Positions 1-7,871 of a DNA stretch of 32,361 nucleotides are shown here, piece after piece. The notes below the pieces were generated by a model, which saw nothing but the letters and a program-made list of their open reading frames with translations, was not told the origin of the DNA and did not search any database. The DNA lies in the NCBI GenBank assembly GCA_017435385.1, contig JAFSFB010000021.1:1-32361 (forward strand), given 5' to 3'. The translations under genes were made by a program, and so were the position numbers. This DNA comes from Clostridia bacterium (GTDB taxonomy: Bacteria; Bacillota; Clostridia; Oscillospirales; Acutalibacteraceae). Each line of letters starts with the position of its first letter. The stretch's first letter is position 1.

Positions 1-517
1 GATAATATTCGTTGATTATCTCATCATCAAAAGTATAGATTATATCTGCGTTGTAGATTTCGTATGTCTGCTGGTTTTCGTAATCCAACGGTCTCATTGT
101 TGGATTGAATTCTGCGAAGCTTTTTGCCATTTGCAGATTGGCTTTTTCGAAATCTTCTTTTGAGATGTTGAAATACTGAACAAAAGACACAATCTGGGAT
201 TTGTCAGGATTGAATTCATATATTTCATCATACCATCTGTCAAATTCTTCTTCACCAACTAACATAACGAAGTCATATGGGACACTATTGTAACGTTGCC
301 TATATTTTCCGGATTCTATATAGCCGCCACCGTTATCATTTTTTGTTTCATTTTCTTTCAAATCATCGACTTTATTCATTGTTGTTGATGACAACGCTTC
401 ATATGTTTGAATGCCTTCTGTTGTAGTTGTTGTTTTGCCGGTTTCCTTTTCTTTTTCGCAAGCAACGGTTAAAACTAATAATACTAAAATCACAATTAAA
501 GCTATAAGTTTTTTCAT
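1..517 (-). CDS. Putative lipoprotein, partial (runs off the left edge)
   Basis: The minus-strand frame opens at an ATG at 517 and stays open to the window edge, giving at least 172 residues; the 3' end is missing. The N-terminus is a lipoprotein signal: MKK, a hydrophobic run and a lipobox ending LTVAC (Cys20). A charged, Thr-rich linker follows (KEKETGKTTTT), so the mature protein should be tethered to the outer face of the membrane. The rest is acidic and aromatic-rich (GEEEFDRWYDE) and I recognise no family. The start overlaps the stop of the upstream peptidase gene by four bases (ATGA), so the two are probably translationally coupled. The second peptidase cassette at 13528-15818 also ends with a lipoprotein gene, which suggests a functional pairing. 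Possible roles include binding partner, inhibitor or immunity protein; this is inference. Confidence 0.8.
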   Translation of the reverse strand, partial: MKKLIALIVILVLLVLTVACEKEKETGKTTTTTEGIQTYEALSSTTMNKVDDLKENETKNDNGGGYIESGKYRQRYNSVPYDFVMLVGEEEFDRWYDEIYEFNPDKSQIVSFVQYFNISKEDFEKANLQMAKSFAEFNPTMRPLDYENQQTYEIYNADIIYTFDDEIINEYY

Positions 518-2328
518 GGTTTCTTACTCTCCTTTATATCATCGCCGTACCAAAATGGTTTCCTGTATTTCATTGCGGCACAGTCAGGGTTGATAACAAT
601 TTTATACGGATTGTTATCTGGCAGATTATAATAATCCATATAGAAAAACAATGGGTTTATGACACTCCCGAAAATCATTTTCTTATCGGGGTCATAATCG
701 TAATTTATTTCTTGATTGTAAGAAAGGTTCTGATTATTAACCTCAAAATGAAGATGAGCTCCACCGGAGTTGCCTGTACTTCCAACATAGCCAAGCAATG
801 TATTTGCGGATATGTTTTGATTTTCTCTTACTGAGGGTTTAGATTTTAAATGCATATAAATTGCAACAAAGTATTTACCTGTAATAGGATCTTTTTCATT
901 TGATCTTACTGCAACACAATTGCCACATGATTTATACCCTGTAGAAATATCGTGCACAAAAATTACTTTTCCTGCAAAAGCTGATACAACTTCATATCCG
1001 TCAACACAATCTTCAGGATAGTATTGTTGTGACAAACCGTTTGTGATATCTATTCCTTTGTGTCTGATAGGATCATCGTCCCTCCAACCATACGGAGAGG
1101 AAATGTATCTTGCTTTTGTTGTTTGTGATATGCCGTCTTTTACATCTTTTACGGGCCAAATCCATAGGGTTTCTTGTCCTCCGCTTAAAGTAGTTGTTGT
1201 ATAGTTATACTGCAAAATCGTACCTTTGGTTGAAATATGACTTATCGGAATATAGCCCCAATCGTTGGTTCCTTCAACATTTCCGTATACCCATCCCTCA
1301 ATCAAACCGTCTTCTCCCCAGACAACGAAATTCTTACCTTTTGTTATTTCCATGCCTTTTTCGTAGCCCGCACCCTTGGCTTTATAAAGATGTGTATCTT
1401 GATTAGCTTTGCCTGTCCATTGCTGAGGCCAGCGGTAAAGAGCGTGAACCGTGCATGTCAAGCTCATTTCTCCTGCCGTTGCGGTTATGGTTGTCCGTCC
1501 GGGTTTTAGCCCGATTATCTGACCTGTCTTATTATCGAAACTGATAACGGATTTATCTCCGACACTCCAATTTATTGCACCTTTATAGGTTGTTGTCAGC
1601 TTGCAGTCAGGGTAAGTGTAGTTGTTTGCCCAAACATCTATATCCTTTGCGGACAAGGACAGGAAATTGCCCGAACCGTTTTTCAGCTTTGTGAATTTTA
1701 CAAATCCGTCCGAAACACCCGAATTGGTTTTGAAGGCCACATATGCATATTTGCCGTATCTTCCTCTGACCTCGCACGGCCCGAAAGAAATGTCATTGTC
1801 AACCGAAGCGGCATACAACAAAGGGAAAAATTCTCCCATGGCTTTTTTAACAAATGAAAAAATAAACTCATAGATAAAACTCATGTTGAAATACAATGTT
1901 GAGGACAAACTTGTGTCGGGTTGATTATAAATTGGAACAAACAAGTCCTTAAGACTGTCTTTATAATATCCGCCGATTGATTCGGCACAATATATACGAA
2001 TGGTATCTGTCCCTTTGCCAAACTTTGCTTTGCATGTTATGTCAGCATATCCGTTAGCTGCAACGCCTGTGATTCTTCCTTCCTTTGTGCAGGAAATAAT
2101 GTTTTCGTTGCTTGATGACCATTCGACCATTCTGCTGCTGACGTCCTCGGGATTCAGGGTTGCCGTAAGCTGTGCAAACTCACCTTGAACAATACCGTGT
2201 CGGGGATTGATTTTTAATTCGTCAACAAAAATGGAGTCGTCGCTTGTTGCCAATGCGAAGCTTACAGAATTGAAAGAAAGAGCCATGCATAAAAACAACG
2301 AAACAAAAAGAATAAATTTCTTCTTCAA
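514..2328 (-). CDS. Secreted Big2/SH3-like protein with C-terminal M23 (LytM-type) peptidase domain
   Basis: This 604-residue protein begins with a signal peptide (about 1-27). A Big2 Ig-like domain follows at about 34-110, then an SH3-like stretch, a second Big2 domain at about 225-295 and another SH3-like region at about 300-370. The C-terminal M23 zinc peptidase has the expected ligands: His423 and Asp427 in RHKGIDI, His493 in MHLK, and His525/His527 in HLHFEV. M23 enzymes cut peptidoglycan cross-bridges or glycine-rich peptides, so this is a predicted secreted cell-wall hydrolase. The start is TTG at 2328, ten bases after AAAGGAGG; an ATG just before it meets TGA after one codon and cannot be the start. 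The gene overlaps the downstream lipoprotein gene (ATGA). Composition is visibly more AT-rich than the GH3 gene beside it. The module order matches the protein at 14361-15818, which carries a different catalytic domain. Confidence 0.85.
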   Translation of the reverse strand: MKKKFILFVSLFLCMALSFNSVSFALATSDDSIFVDELKINPRHGIVQGEFAQLTATLNPEDVSSRMVEWSSSNENIISCTKEGRITGVAANGYADITCKAKFGKGTDTIRIYCAESIGGYYKDSLKDLFVPIYNQPDTSLSSTLYFNMSFIYEFIFSFVKKAMGEFFPLLYAASVDNDISFGPCEVRGRYGKYAYVAFKTNSGVSDGFVKFTKLKNGSGNFLSLSAKDIDVWANNYTYPDCKLTTTYKGAINWSVGDKSVISFDNKTGQIIGLKPGRTTITATAGEMSLTCTVHALYRWPQQWTGKANQDTHLYKAKGAGYEKGMEITKGKNFVVWGEDGLIEGWVYGNVEGTNDWGYIPISHISTKGTILQYNYTTTTLSGGQETLWIWPVKDVKDGISQTTKARYISSPYGWRDDDPIRHKGIDITNGLSQQYYPEDCVDGYEVVSAFAGKVIFVHDISTGYKSCGNCVAVRSNEKDPITGKYFVAIYMHLKSKPSVRENQNISANTLLGYVGSTGNSGGAHLHFEVNNQNLSYNQEINYDYDPDKKMIFGSVINPLFFYMDYYNLPDNNPYKIVINPDCAAMKYRKPFWYGDDIKESKKP

Positions 2329-2417
2329 ATCATATTTTCCTCCTTTATTTTAACACCGTTTAATTCCGTAAGTCAAATTACAGTTATGTAATTATTTGAC
2401 ATTCTTTTGTTACCTTT

Positions 2418-2446
2418 TTAATTAACCCATCGGAATCTCCGCCCTT
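2418..2446 (-). promoter_or_regulatory. Conserved 5' leader block of the M23 cassette
   Basis: Read on the minus strand, this stretch contains a GGGCGGAGATTCCGATGG core followed by TTAATTAA. Nearly the same block lies at 15871-15897 upstream of the metzincin-like gene. In both it sits between promoter and start codon, although the distance to the start differs (about 90 versus 53 bases). Each copy holds a purine-rich, SD-like run followed by an ATG with a stop after one (here ATG GGT TAA) or two sense codons. It could be a mini-ORF leader, a protein- or RNA-binding site, or simply shared ancestry. Confidence 0.5.
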
Positions 2447-2467
2447 CTTTTACAAAATGCTTATATC

Positions 2468-2496
2468 TGTATATGAAGAAAAACACGGTTTGTCAC
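2468..2496 (-). promoter_or_regulatory. Predicted promoter of the M23-lipoprotein cassette
   Basis: The minus strand reads GTGACA, a 17-base spacer, then TATACA. The -35 sequence and its flanks (GTGACAAAC) are conserved at the same relative place upstream of the second cassette (15913-15941). A second possible promoter lies closer to the gene, TTGACT with TAAAAT 18 bases on. Confidence 0.55.
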
Positions 2497-2664
2497 GGAA
2501 AAGTTTTTGATTTCCGAAACATTCTCCGTTTTAAGCAAAAACAGGCAGAGATAACTGTGCAAAACAGAAACAAAAAAGCTGAATCGGGTAGGGCGGATAT
2601 TATCTGCCCGAAACACAAAATTTTATAAAGCTGTTAAATTAAATAAAAATCAGTCATAAGCCTT

Positions 2665-2803
2665 GCCTCCCTCGTTGAGGGAGGTGGATTTTGCGAAGCA
2701 AAAGACGGAGGGAGTAATTACTGAAAATCCTTATATATCAATAATATTCACGCAAAATCTGAAACTCCCTCAGGCGTACCGCCAGCTCCCTCAGGAGGGA
2801 GCC
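2665..2803. repeat. MITE-like palindromic repeat, copy 1 (139 bp)
   Basis: The ends are inverted copies of one palindromic unit, consensus GGCTCCCTC-N(2-4)-GAGGGAGCTGGC. The left arm is at 2665-2687 and the right arm at 2781-2803, each able to form its own stem-loop. Inner GAGGGAGT (2708-2715) and ACTCCCTC (2764-2771) are also inverted. There is no ORF inside. A second copy is at 16044-16142, likewise upstream of a peptidase cassette. Non-autonomous elements of this type are common in Oscillospirales genomes. Confidence 0.75.
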
Positions 2804-2893
2804 ATAACAGTAAGCTTGGTTTTGTAATTGACATTTGCATAATCCGAATGAATGAAAGGATAGTTTTTTCGCTCCTGCTCCTGAATATACAGA

Positions 2894-2924
2894 AAGCCCG
2901 ATGCAGATGACCTGCATCGGGCTT
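2894..2924 (-). terminator. Rho-independent terminator of the GH3 gene
   Basis: A perfect 13-bp stem (AAGCCCGATGCAG with CTGCATCGGGCTT) closes a five-base loop. On the minus strand it is followed by TTTCTGTAT, about 17 bases after the GH3 stop. It could also work weakly on the plus strand. Confidence 0.85.
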
Positions 2925-2940
2925 TTGGCTGATTGCCGAT

Positions 2941-5046
2941 TTATTTAATTTCAATCTTTTCGCAGTTTGAGCCTGTGAGCGAGAGGCTCAGCTCGTCGGG
3001 CTGACTGCCGCCGATGAAGAGAGCTATTTTGCCGTCGGGCTCGACTCTGCTGCCGTCTTCAAGGACAGCCTTTATCCAATAGCGGTCGATCTCAAGCTCA
3101 ACGCTCTTCTTTTCGCCCGCTTCAAGTTCAACGGGTCTGATTGCGCAGAGCTGATAATTCGGAGTGTAGGTGCGGCTGTCGGTATACTGTGCATAGACCT
3201 GAACCTTTTCCTTGCCGCCGACCGCTCCGATGTTTTCAACATCAACGGCAACGATAAGCTTTTCGCCGTCAGTCGAAACAAGCTTTGCTCCGCTGAATGC
3301 AAACTTCGTATATGAAAGACCGAAGCCGAAGGGATAGAGGGGAGCTTCATTGAGGTATCTGTATGTTCTGCCCCTCATGTCGTAATTCTTGAAATCGGGA
3401 ATATTGTTTTCGGCAGAATAAACCGTAACGGGAAGCTTTGCGCAGGGATTTGCCTGACCTGCAAGGATTTCGGCAACGGCAAGTCCGCCGAGTGCACCGG
3501 GATACCATGCATGAAGGATCGCCTTTGCGTGCTTCGTAACTTTTTCGCCGAGATCGATCGAGCTGCCGCACATGAGAACGACAACAACATTTTCGCAAAC
3601 ATCGCATACTGCCTCGGCAAGCTTCTGCTGAGTTTTGGGAAGATAAAGCGATTTCTTATCGCCGCATGCGGTGTAATCATCGTCAAAGCCCGTATCCTCG
3701 CCTTCAACCGAGCAGTCAAGACCGAGAGCAAGAACGGTGACATCTGCTTCTGATGCGGCGGCAAGACCGTCGCTGAGCATGTTCATGAAGCCGCTCCAAT
3801 GGTTGACTTCTTCAACGCAGTAGTTCGAGCCTCTTTCAACGCTGATGTCTGCATCGGCGAAAACCCTGCGGATACCGTCGGCAACGGTGACATATTCGGA
3901 AGCATAGCCGTTATAGTTGCCCTCGAGAGCGGTAACGGACTGTGCGTTCGGACCGACAACGGCGATTCTCTTGCTCATGTTTTTGTCAAGAGGAAGGAAT
4001 CCGCCCTCGTTCTTGAGCAAAACAACGCTCTGCTGAGCGGCTTTGTGGTTGAGAGCCTTGTGCTCCTTGCAGTCAACTGCGCTGTAGGGAATATCGGAAT
4101 AAGGTCTGACTTCTTCAAATTCGCCGAGAAGATAACGGATCATGAAAAGTCTTTCGGCTGCGGCGGTGATATCATCCTCGTCAATGAGGTCCTGCTCGTA
4201 AGCATCGATAAGATATGCATATGTGTCGCCGCAGTTGAGGTCACATGTGTTTTTGATTGCGGCGGCGGCAGCCTCGGCGGCTGTTTCGGTGAATTTGTGG
4301 AATTTATAGATATCTCCGAGAGCACCGCAGTCGGAAACAACATAGCCGTCGAAATTCCAGTTTTTGCGGAGAACCTCTTTGAGAAGATAGGAGTGAGCGC
4401 AGCAGGGCTCGCCGTTTGTGCGGTTATATGCACCCATAACGCCCATTACTCCGCCGTCCTTGACCGTCTTTTCAAAAGCGGGGAGATAGGTTTCGTAAAG
4501 GTCATGCATGCTCGAGATCGCATCGAAGCCGTGGCGGTCGTTTTCGGGACCCGAATGAACGGCGAAATGCTTTGAGCAGGCGGTTGCCTTGAGAAATTCG
4601 CCGTCGCCCTGAATGCCCTTGATGAATTCAACGCCGAGAACAGCCGAAAGGTAGGGGTCTTCGCCGAAGGTTTCCTGACCTCTGCCCCAACGGGGATCCC
4701 GGAAAATATTGATGTTGGGAGCCCAGAAGGTGAGTCCCTTGAAAATATCCCTGTCGCCGAACTTGACATGCATGTTATATTTTGCTCTGCCCTCGGTCGA
4801 GATAACATCGGCTACCGTGCCGACAAGCTCGGGGTCGAAGGATGAAGCCATGGCGATTGCGTGGGGGAAAACGGTTGCCGTTCCCGCTCTTGCAACGCCG
4901 TGAGAGCCCTCGTTCCACCAGTTATATTCCTCGATGCCGAGTCTTTCGATGGCGGGGGAGTTATAGAGAAGCTGAGACATTTTTTCCTCAACCGTCATTT
5001 TCGCAACAAGCTCCTTAGCCTTTGCCAATGCCTGAGATTTTGTCAT
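2941..5046 (-). CDS. Glycoside hydrolase family 3, beta-xylosidase/beta-glucosidase type
   Basis: This 701-residue protein has no signal peptide, so it probably acts in the cytoplasm on imported oligosaccharides. The N-terminal GH3 barrel shows YNWWNEGSHGVARAG (about 41-55), typical of the xylosidase/arabinosidase branch, then PRWGRGQETFGEDP (118-131) and the substrate-binding Lys-His pair at 159-160. The catalytic nucleophile is Asp239 in DGYVVSDCGAL. An alpha/beta sandwich follows, and the last roughly 110 residues look like the fibronectin-III-like domain usual in GH3. Length is normal for the family. The start is ATG at 5046, supported by AAGGAGG ten bases upstream. The gene is monocistronic, with its own promoter and terminator, and is divergent from the GntR-ABC operon. 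GH3 is reliable; the exact sugar (xylose, glucose or arabinose) cannot be read from sequence. Confidence 0.93.
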   Translation of the reverse strand: MTKSQALAKAKELVAKMTVEEKMSQLLYNSPAIERLGIEEYNWWNEGSHGVARAGTATVFPHAIAMASSFDPELVGTVADVISTEGRAKYNMHVKFGDRDIFKGLTFWAPNINIFRDPRWGRGQETFGEDPYLSAVLGVEFIKGIQGDGEFLKATACSKHFAVHSGPENDRHGFDAISSMHDLYETYLPAFEKTVKDGGVMGVMGAYNRTNGEPCCAHSYLLKEVLRKNWNFDGYVVSDCGALGDIYKFHKFTETAAEAAAAAIKNTCDLNCGDTYAYLIDAYEQDLIDEDDITAAAERLFMIRYLLGEFEEVRPYSDIPYSAVDCKEHKALNHKAAQQSVVLLKNEGGFLPLDKNMSKRIAVVGPNAQSVTALEGNYNGYASEYVTVADGIRRVFADADISVERGSNYCVEEVNHWSGFMNMLSDGLAAASEADVTVLALGLDCSVEGEDTGFDDDYTACGDKKSLYLPKTQQKLAEAVCDVCENVVVVLMCGSSIDLGEKVTKHAKAILHAWYPGALGGLAVAEILAGQANPCAKLPVTVYSAENNIPDFKNYDMRGRTYRYLNEAPLYPFGFGLSYTKFAFSGAKLVSTDGEKLIVAVDVENIGAVGGKEKVQVYAQYTDSRTYTPNYQLCAIRPVELEAGEKKSVELEIDRYWIKAVLEDGSRVEPDGKIALFIGGSQPDELSLSLTGSNCEKIEIK

Positions 5047-5081
5047 TGTTTGTCCTCCTTAAAAAGGAAATATCATTAATA

Positions 5082-5110
5082 AATATAAACCAAATATATA
5101 CCGCCGTCAA
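5082..5110 (-). promoter_or_regulatory. Sigma-A-type promoter of the GH3 gene
   Basis: The minus strand carries TTGACG, 17 bases, TATATT, ending 36 bases before the GH3 start. It is back to back with the GntR operon promoter, so regulators bound between the two could affect both units. Confidence 0.7.
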
Positions 5111-5148
5111 GCCGAAAAGAGGAACAAAAATGATATTTTGTGAAAGTG

Positions 5149-5177
5149 TTGACAAGTATATATGAACTGTGTATACT
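5149..5177 (+). promoter_or_regulatory. Sigma-A-type promoter of the GntR-ABC operon
   Basis: A consensus TTGACA (5149-5154), a 17-base spacer and TATACT (5172-5177) lie 28 bases before the GntR start. The -10 overlaps the palindrome at 5175-5190. Confidence 0.85.
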
Positions 5178-5190
5178 GTATATATACAGT
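5175..5190. promoter_or_regulatory. Predicted GntR operator (perfect 16-bp palindrome)
   Basis: ACTGTATATATACAGT is a perfect inverted repeat. It begins inside the -10 box and covers the transcription start region of the operon it precedes. GntR/YtrA-type repressors usually bind such palindromes and regulate their own operon, so autorepression is the simplest reading. Confidence 0.65.
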
Positions 5191-5205
5191 TGTCGGAGGT
5201 GGAGA

Positions 5206-5586
5206 ATGAACATCTTTATAAACAACAAAAGCGGACAGCCGATATATGAGCAGATTTATTCGCAGATAAAGAGCAGTATCGTCAGCGGTGAGCTTAAAGA
5301 GGACGAGCTTCTGCCGTCGATAAGAAGCCTTGCGAAGGATCTGCATATCAGCGTTATAACGACGAAGCGTGCCTATGATGAGCTGGAGCACGAGGGCTTC
5401 GTTTATACTGTTGCGGGCAAGGGATGTTTCGTTGCGGGCAAGAACACGGAGCTTATCCGTGAAGAGAATCTCCGCCGCATCGAAGCGCATCTTCAGAGCA
5501 TCTCGGAGCTTGCGGCAACCTGCGGACTCGGCAAGAAGGATATCATTGAAATGTTTGAGATACTGACAGAGGAGGAAGAAAGATGA
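5206..5586 (+). CDS. GntR-family transcriptional regulator, YtrA subfamily
   Basis: This 126-residue protein is a GntR winged helix-turn-helix (about 8-75: GQPIYEQIYSQI, LPSIRSLAKDLHIS, TTKRAYDELEHEGF, VAGKGCFV). Only a short C-terminal helix pair follows, which is the YtrA pattern with no large effector domain. The start is ATG at 5206 after GGAGGTGGAG; the frame extends further upstream, but only through the promoter and operator. The next gene, an ABC ATPase, overlaps by four bases (ATGA). This order is typical of YtrA-type systems that respond to cell-wall-active agents. Autoregulation through the palindrome at 5175-5190 is likely. The inducer cannot be named from sequence. Confidence 0.92.
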   Translation: MNIFINNKSGQPIYEQIYSQIKSSIVSGELKEDELLPSIRSLAKDLHISVITTKRAYDELEHEGFVYTVAGKGCFVAGKNTELIREENLRRIEAHLQSISELAATCGLGKKDIIEMFEILTEEEER

Positions 5587-6425
5587 ATGCATTTGAAATT
5601 AAGAATATGAGCAAGAAATACGGAAGGTCTGACAGCTTTGAGCTGAAGGATGTGAGCCTTGCTCTGCCGAGCGGATGCATCATGGGGCTCATCGGTGAAA
5701 ACGGAGCAGGCAAAACGACGCTCATCAATGCCATGCTCGGAATCATATCGAGAAATTCGGGCTCAGTCAGTTTCTTTGATAAGCCCGAGCGCATCGAGGC
5801 AAAGGATGATATCGGCGTTGTTCTCGGCGAGGAATCCTTCCCCGAAACGATGAATCCCACTCAGGTCAATAAGATGATGAAAGGGATTTACAGCAAGTGG
5901 GATGAGGAAAAATATTTTGCTCTGCTCGATAAATTTTCTCTGCCGGCGAAAAAGACGTTCAAGAATTTTTCGAGAGGCATGAAGGTCAAGCTCAGCATCG
6001 CCGTTGCACTTTCGCACAATGCAAAGCTGCTGATTCTCGACGAGCCGACAAACGGACTCGACCCCGTTATCAGGGATGAGATCGTTGATATTTTCTATGA
6101 GTTCACACGCAATCCGTATAACTCCGTGCTGATATCCTCGCATATCGTCAGCGACCTTGAAAAGCTCTGCGACTATATCGCATTTCTTCATAAGGGAAGG
6201 CTTGTTCTCTGCGAGGAAAAGGACAGACTGCTCGAACAGTACGGCATCATTCACTGCACCGCCGAAGAGCTTGAGAAGATCGAGCCTTCCGCAGTCAAGG
6301 GCAAAAAAGAATCACCCTACGGCGTTGAGGCGGTTGTTGAGAGAAGAGCGATCCCTGCCGATGCCGAGATAAGTCCCGTCGGAGTTGAGGAGCTGTTTGT
6401 TCTTCTTGTAAAGGGGGCGAGGTAA
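5583..6425 (+). CDS. ABC transporter ATP-binding protein
   Basis: This 280-residue ATPase has Walker A GENGAGKTT (38-46), a degenerate signature FSRGM (about 129-133), Walker B with D-loop LLILDEPTNGLDP (about 148-160) and the switch histidine in SSHIVSD (about 189). Its C-terminal tail of about 70 residues is typical of ATPases paired with ABC-2 permeases. It overlaps the GntR gene by four bases and shares one base with the permease start (TAATG), so the operon is tightly coupled. It should energise the two membrane proteins that follow, probably for export or for protection from a membrane-active compound. Confidence 0.93.
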   Translation: MNAFEIKNMSKKYGRSDSFELKDVSLALPSGCIMGLIGENGAGKTTLINAMLGIISRNSGSVSFFDKPERIEAKDDIGVVLGEESFPETMNPTQVNKMMKGIYSKWDEEKYFALLDKFSLPAKKTFKNFSRGMKVKLSIAVALSHNAKLLILDEPTNGLDPVIRDEIVDIFYEFTRNPYNSVLISSHIVSDLEKLCDYIAFLHKGRLVLCEEKDRLLEQYGIIHCTAEELEKIEPSAVKGKKESPYGVEAVVERRAIPADAEISPVGVEELFVLLVKGAR

Positions 6426-7855
6426 TGAAGAGCCTGCTTTATAAAGAATTTGCGGTGTCGAAAAAAACGCTTCTGATATGCCTTGCTTTTTCTGTTTTGG
6501 GTTTACTGTCCTCGATAAGGTTCACCGGAAGCATCGTAGCGGATTATGTGATTTTTTCGCTTATCGCCGCAACGATCGTAAGAAGTCTGACCGATGACGA
6601 AAAAAGCGGCTGGGAAAAATATTCGAGAGCGTTGCCGCATAATGCATTTCAGAGGATGGGAGCAAAATATATCTTCTGTTTTTTGATTTTAACGGCGGCA
6701 AGCCTGATTATGCTTTTGTCGGATACATTGGGCAACATGAAAATAATGGATTATCAAAGCAAACAATTTGATTATCCGATAACAAATTCTTCGCAGGAGA
6801 TTCTGTATTCGGTTCTGCACGCAATTCCGATTCAGTTTTTTTGCTTCAGTATATTTCTCATCTCGTTTGCCGTTTTGCTTCCGCTGAATTCTCTTCTCAA
6901 AGGTCAGTTCAAGGTTCTGACTTTTATCCCGTTTGTTCCGTCGATTATTCTGTGCTTTGTTGTAAACGGAATATACAGCATAACAGGCAGCGGATACAGA
7001 ACGTATCCTTTTACCGAGTCGATCAAAAAACCGCAGTTCACCGCCATGTTTGTCGCTTCGGCGCTTCTGCTTTTCGCCGCATCATATTTTATTTCAGTCA
7101 TCATCGAAACCAAAAGCGGCAGAGAAAAGCTCAAAGCCGTCAAGGCGGTTGCGGCGGTGCTGACCGTTGCCGCCCTTGCCGTTTCGGGAACGACCGTTTA
7201 TGCGCTTTATAAAGACGGCGCATTTGAAAAGATTGATTTTTCATACAGCTCCGATTATGAAGAAAAGCTTGAGCAGTCGGAAGCGGAGCTGGAAAAGCAG
7301 TATGCTCTTGCCCGTGAAGAAATGCTGAAATATGTTGACGAGTTCTGCGGAGAAACCCTCGTTGACAAAAAGACGGAATACATTAAAGAACGGATATCCG
7401 CCATCGGCTTCGGAGACCGCTTCACCGAGATCGATCAGGTCTATTCAACGGAATATCCGCTTGCCGTTGCGATCCATACCTACGGCAATTCGGAGCATCC
7501 CGACAGCCCCGATATGATAAAGATTTATGCAAATGTTGATGCCGCAACGATTATGACCGACGGCGATCCCGTTGAGCTTGCGAAGCAGATCGAGGATATG
7601 TTCTCCGAGGGGCTTGAAGAAGAAAGAATGGTTGAGTTCATGAAGACCTACGGTCTTTGCCCCGATGTTCTGAACGAGAATCTCGACGGCGAAAAGCCGT
7701 ATAAGACCTATTGCTTCGATATGATTATCGAAGAGCATATACCTAAGAACTATGTTTCGGTTTCGATGACTCTGAACATCGATGTTATGGACGGAGCCAT
7801 CTGGGATACAAGGGCATATGTCATAGAAGACACAAAGAGCCCTCAGACAAAATGA
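6425..7855 (+). CDS. ABC-2-type permease with large C-terminal extracytoplasmic domain (copy 1)
   Basis: This 476-residue membrane protein has about seven predicted membrane segments in its first 262 residues. The loop DDEKSGWEKYSRALP, which recurs in the next gene, is typical of ABC-2 permeases beside YtrA-type regulators. After the last segment (about 239-262) a soluble acidic region of about 210 residues follows. The basic stretch REKLKAVK before that segment places the tail outside the cell by the positive-inside rule. The tail shows no enzyme motif I can name. The next gene is a paralogue with the same layout, so the transporter is probably a heterodimer on one ATPase. Confidence 0.85.
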   Translation: MKSLLYKEFAVSKKTLLICLAFSVLGLLSSIRFTGSIVADYVIFSLIAATIVRSLTDDEKSGWEKYSRALPHNAFQRMGAKYIFCFLILTAASLIMLLSDTLGNMKIMDYQSKQFDYPITNSSQEILYSVLHAIPIQFFCFSIFLISFAVLLPLNSLLKGQFKVLTFIPFVPSIILCFVVNGIYSITGSGYRTYPFTESIKKPQFTAMFVASALLLFAASYFISVIIETKSGREKLKAVKAVAAVLTVAALAVSGTTVYALYKDGAFEKIDFSYSSDYEEKLEQSEAELEKQYALAREEMLKYVDEFCGETLVDKKTEYIKERISAIGFGDRFTEIDQVYSTEYPLAVAIHTYGNSEHPDSPDMIKIYANVDAATIMTDGDPVELAKQIEDMFSEGLEEERMVEFMKTYGLCPDVLNENLDGEKPYKTYCFDMIIEEHIPKNYVSVSMTLNIDVMDGAIWDTRAYVIEDTKSPQTK

Positions 7856-7871
7856 TGAAAGAGGTGACGGA

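Larger units (their letters stand above)
2329..2940. other. 612-bp non-coding region between the M23 cassette and the GH3 gene
   Basis: No credible gene is visible here. From left to right it holds the 5' leader of the M23 gene, with a hairpin at 2372-2400 (GTCAAAT/ATTTGAC arms) and a conserved block at 2418-2446. Next come its promoter at 2468-2496, a short GC hairpin at 2591-2609 of unknown role, a MITE-like repeat at 2665-2803 and the GH3 terminator at 2894-2924. Confidence 0.7.

Noticed and set aside
2591..2609. Terminator for a plus-strand transcript
   Set aside because: The GC stem is short, has no T-run on either strand, and no plus-strand gene precedes it.
2656..2810. CRISPR array
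   Set aside because: There are only two inverted palindromic units with no regular direct repeats or spacers and no cas gene; a MITE-like repeat explains it.
3799..4575. 258-codon plus-strand frame opposite the GH3 gene
   Set aside because: It is inside a clear GH3 gene, with low-complexity Val/Ala/Gly-rich translation and no ribosome site.
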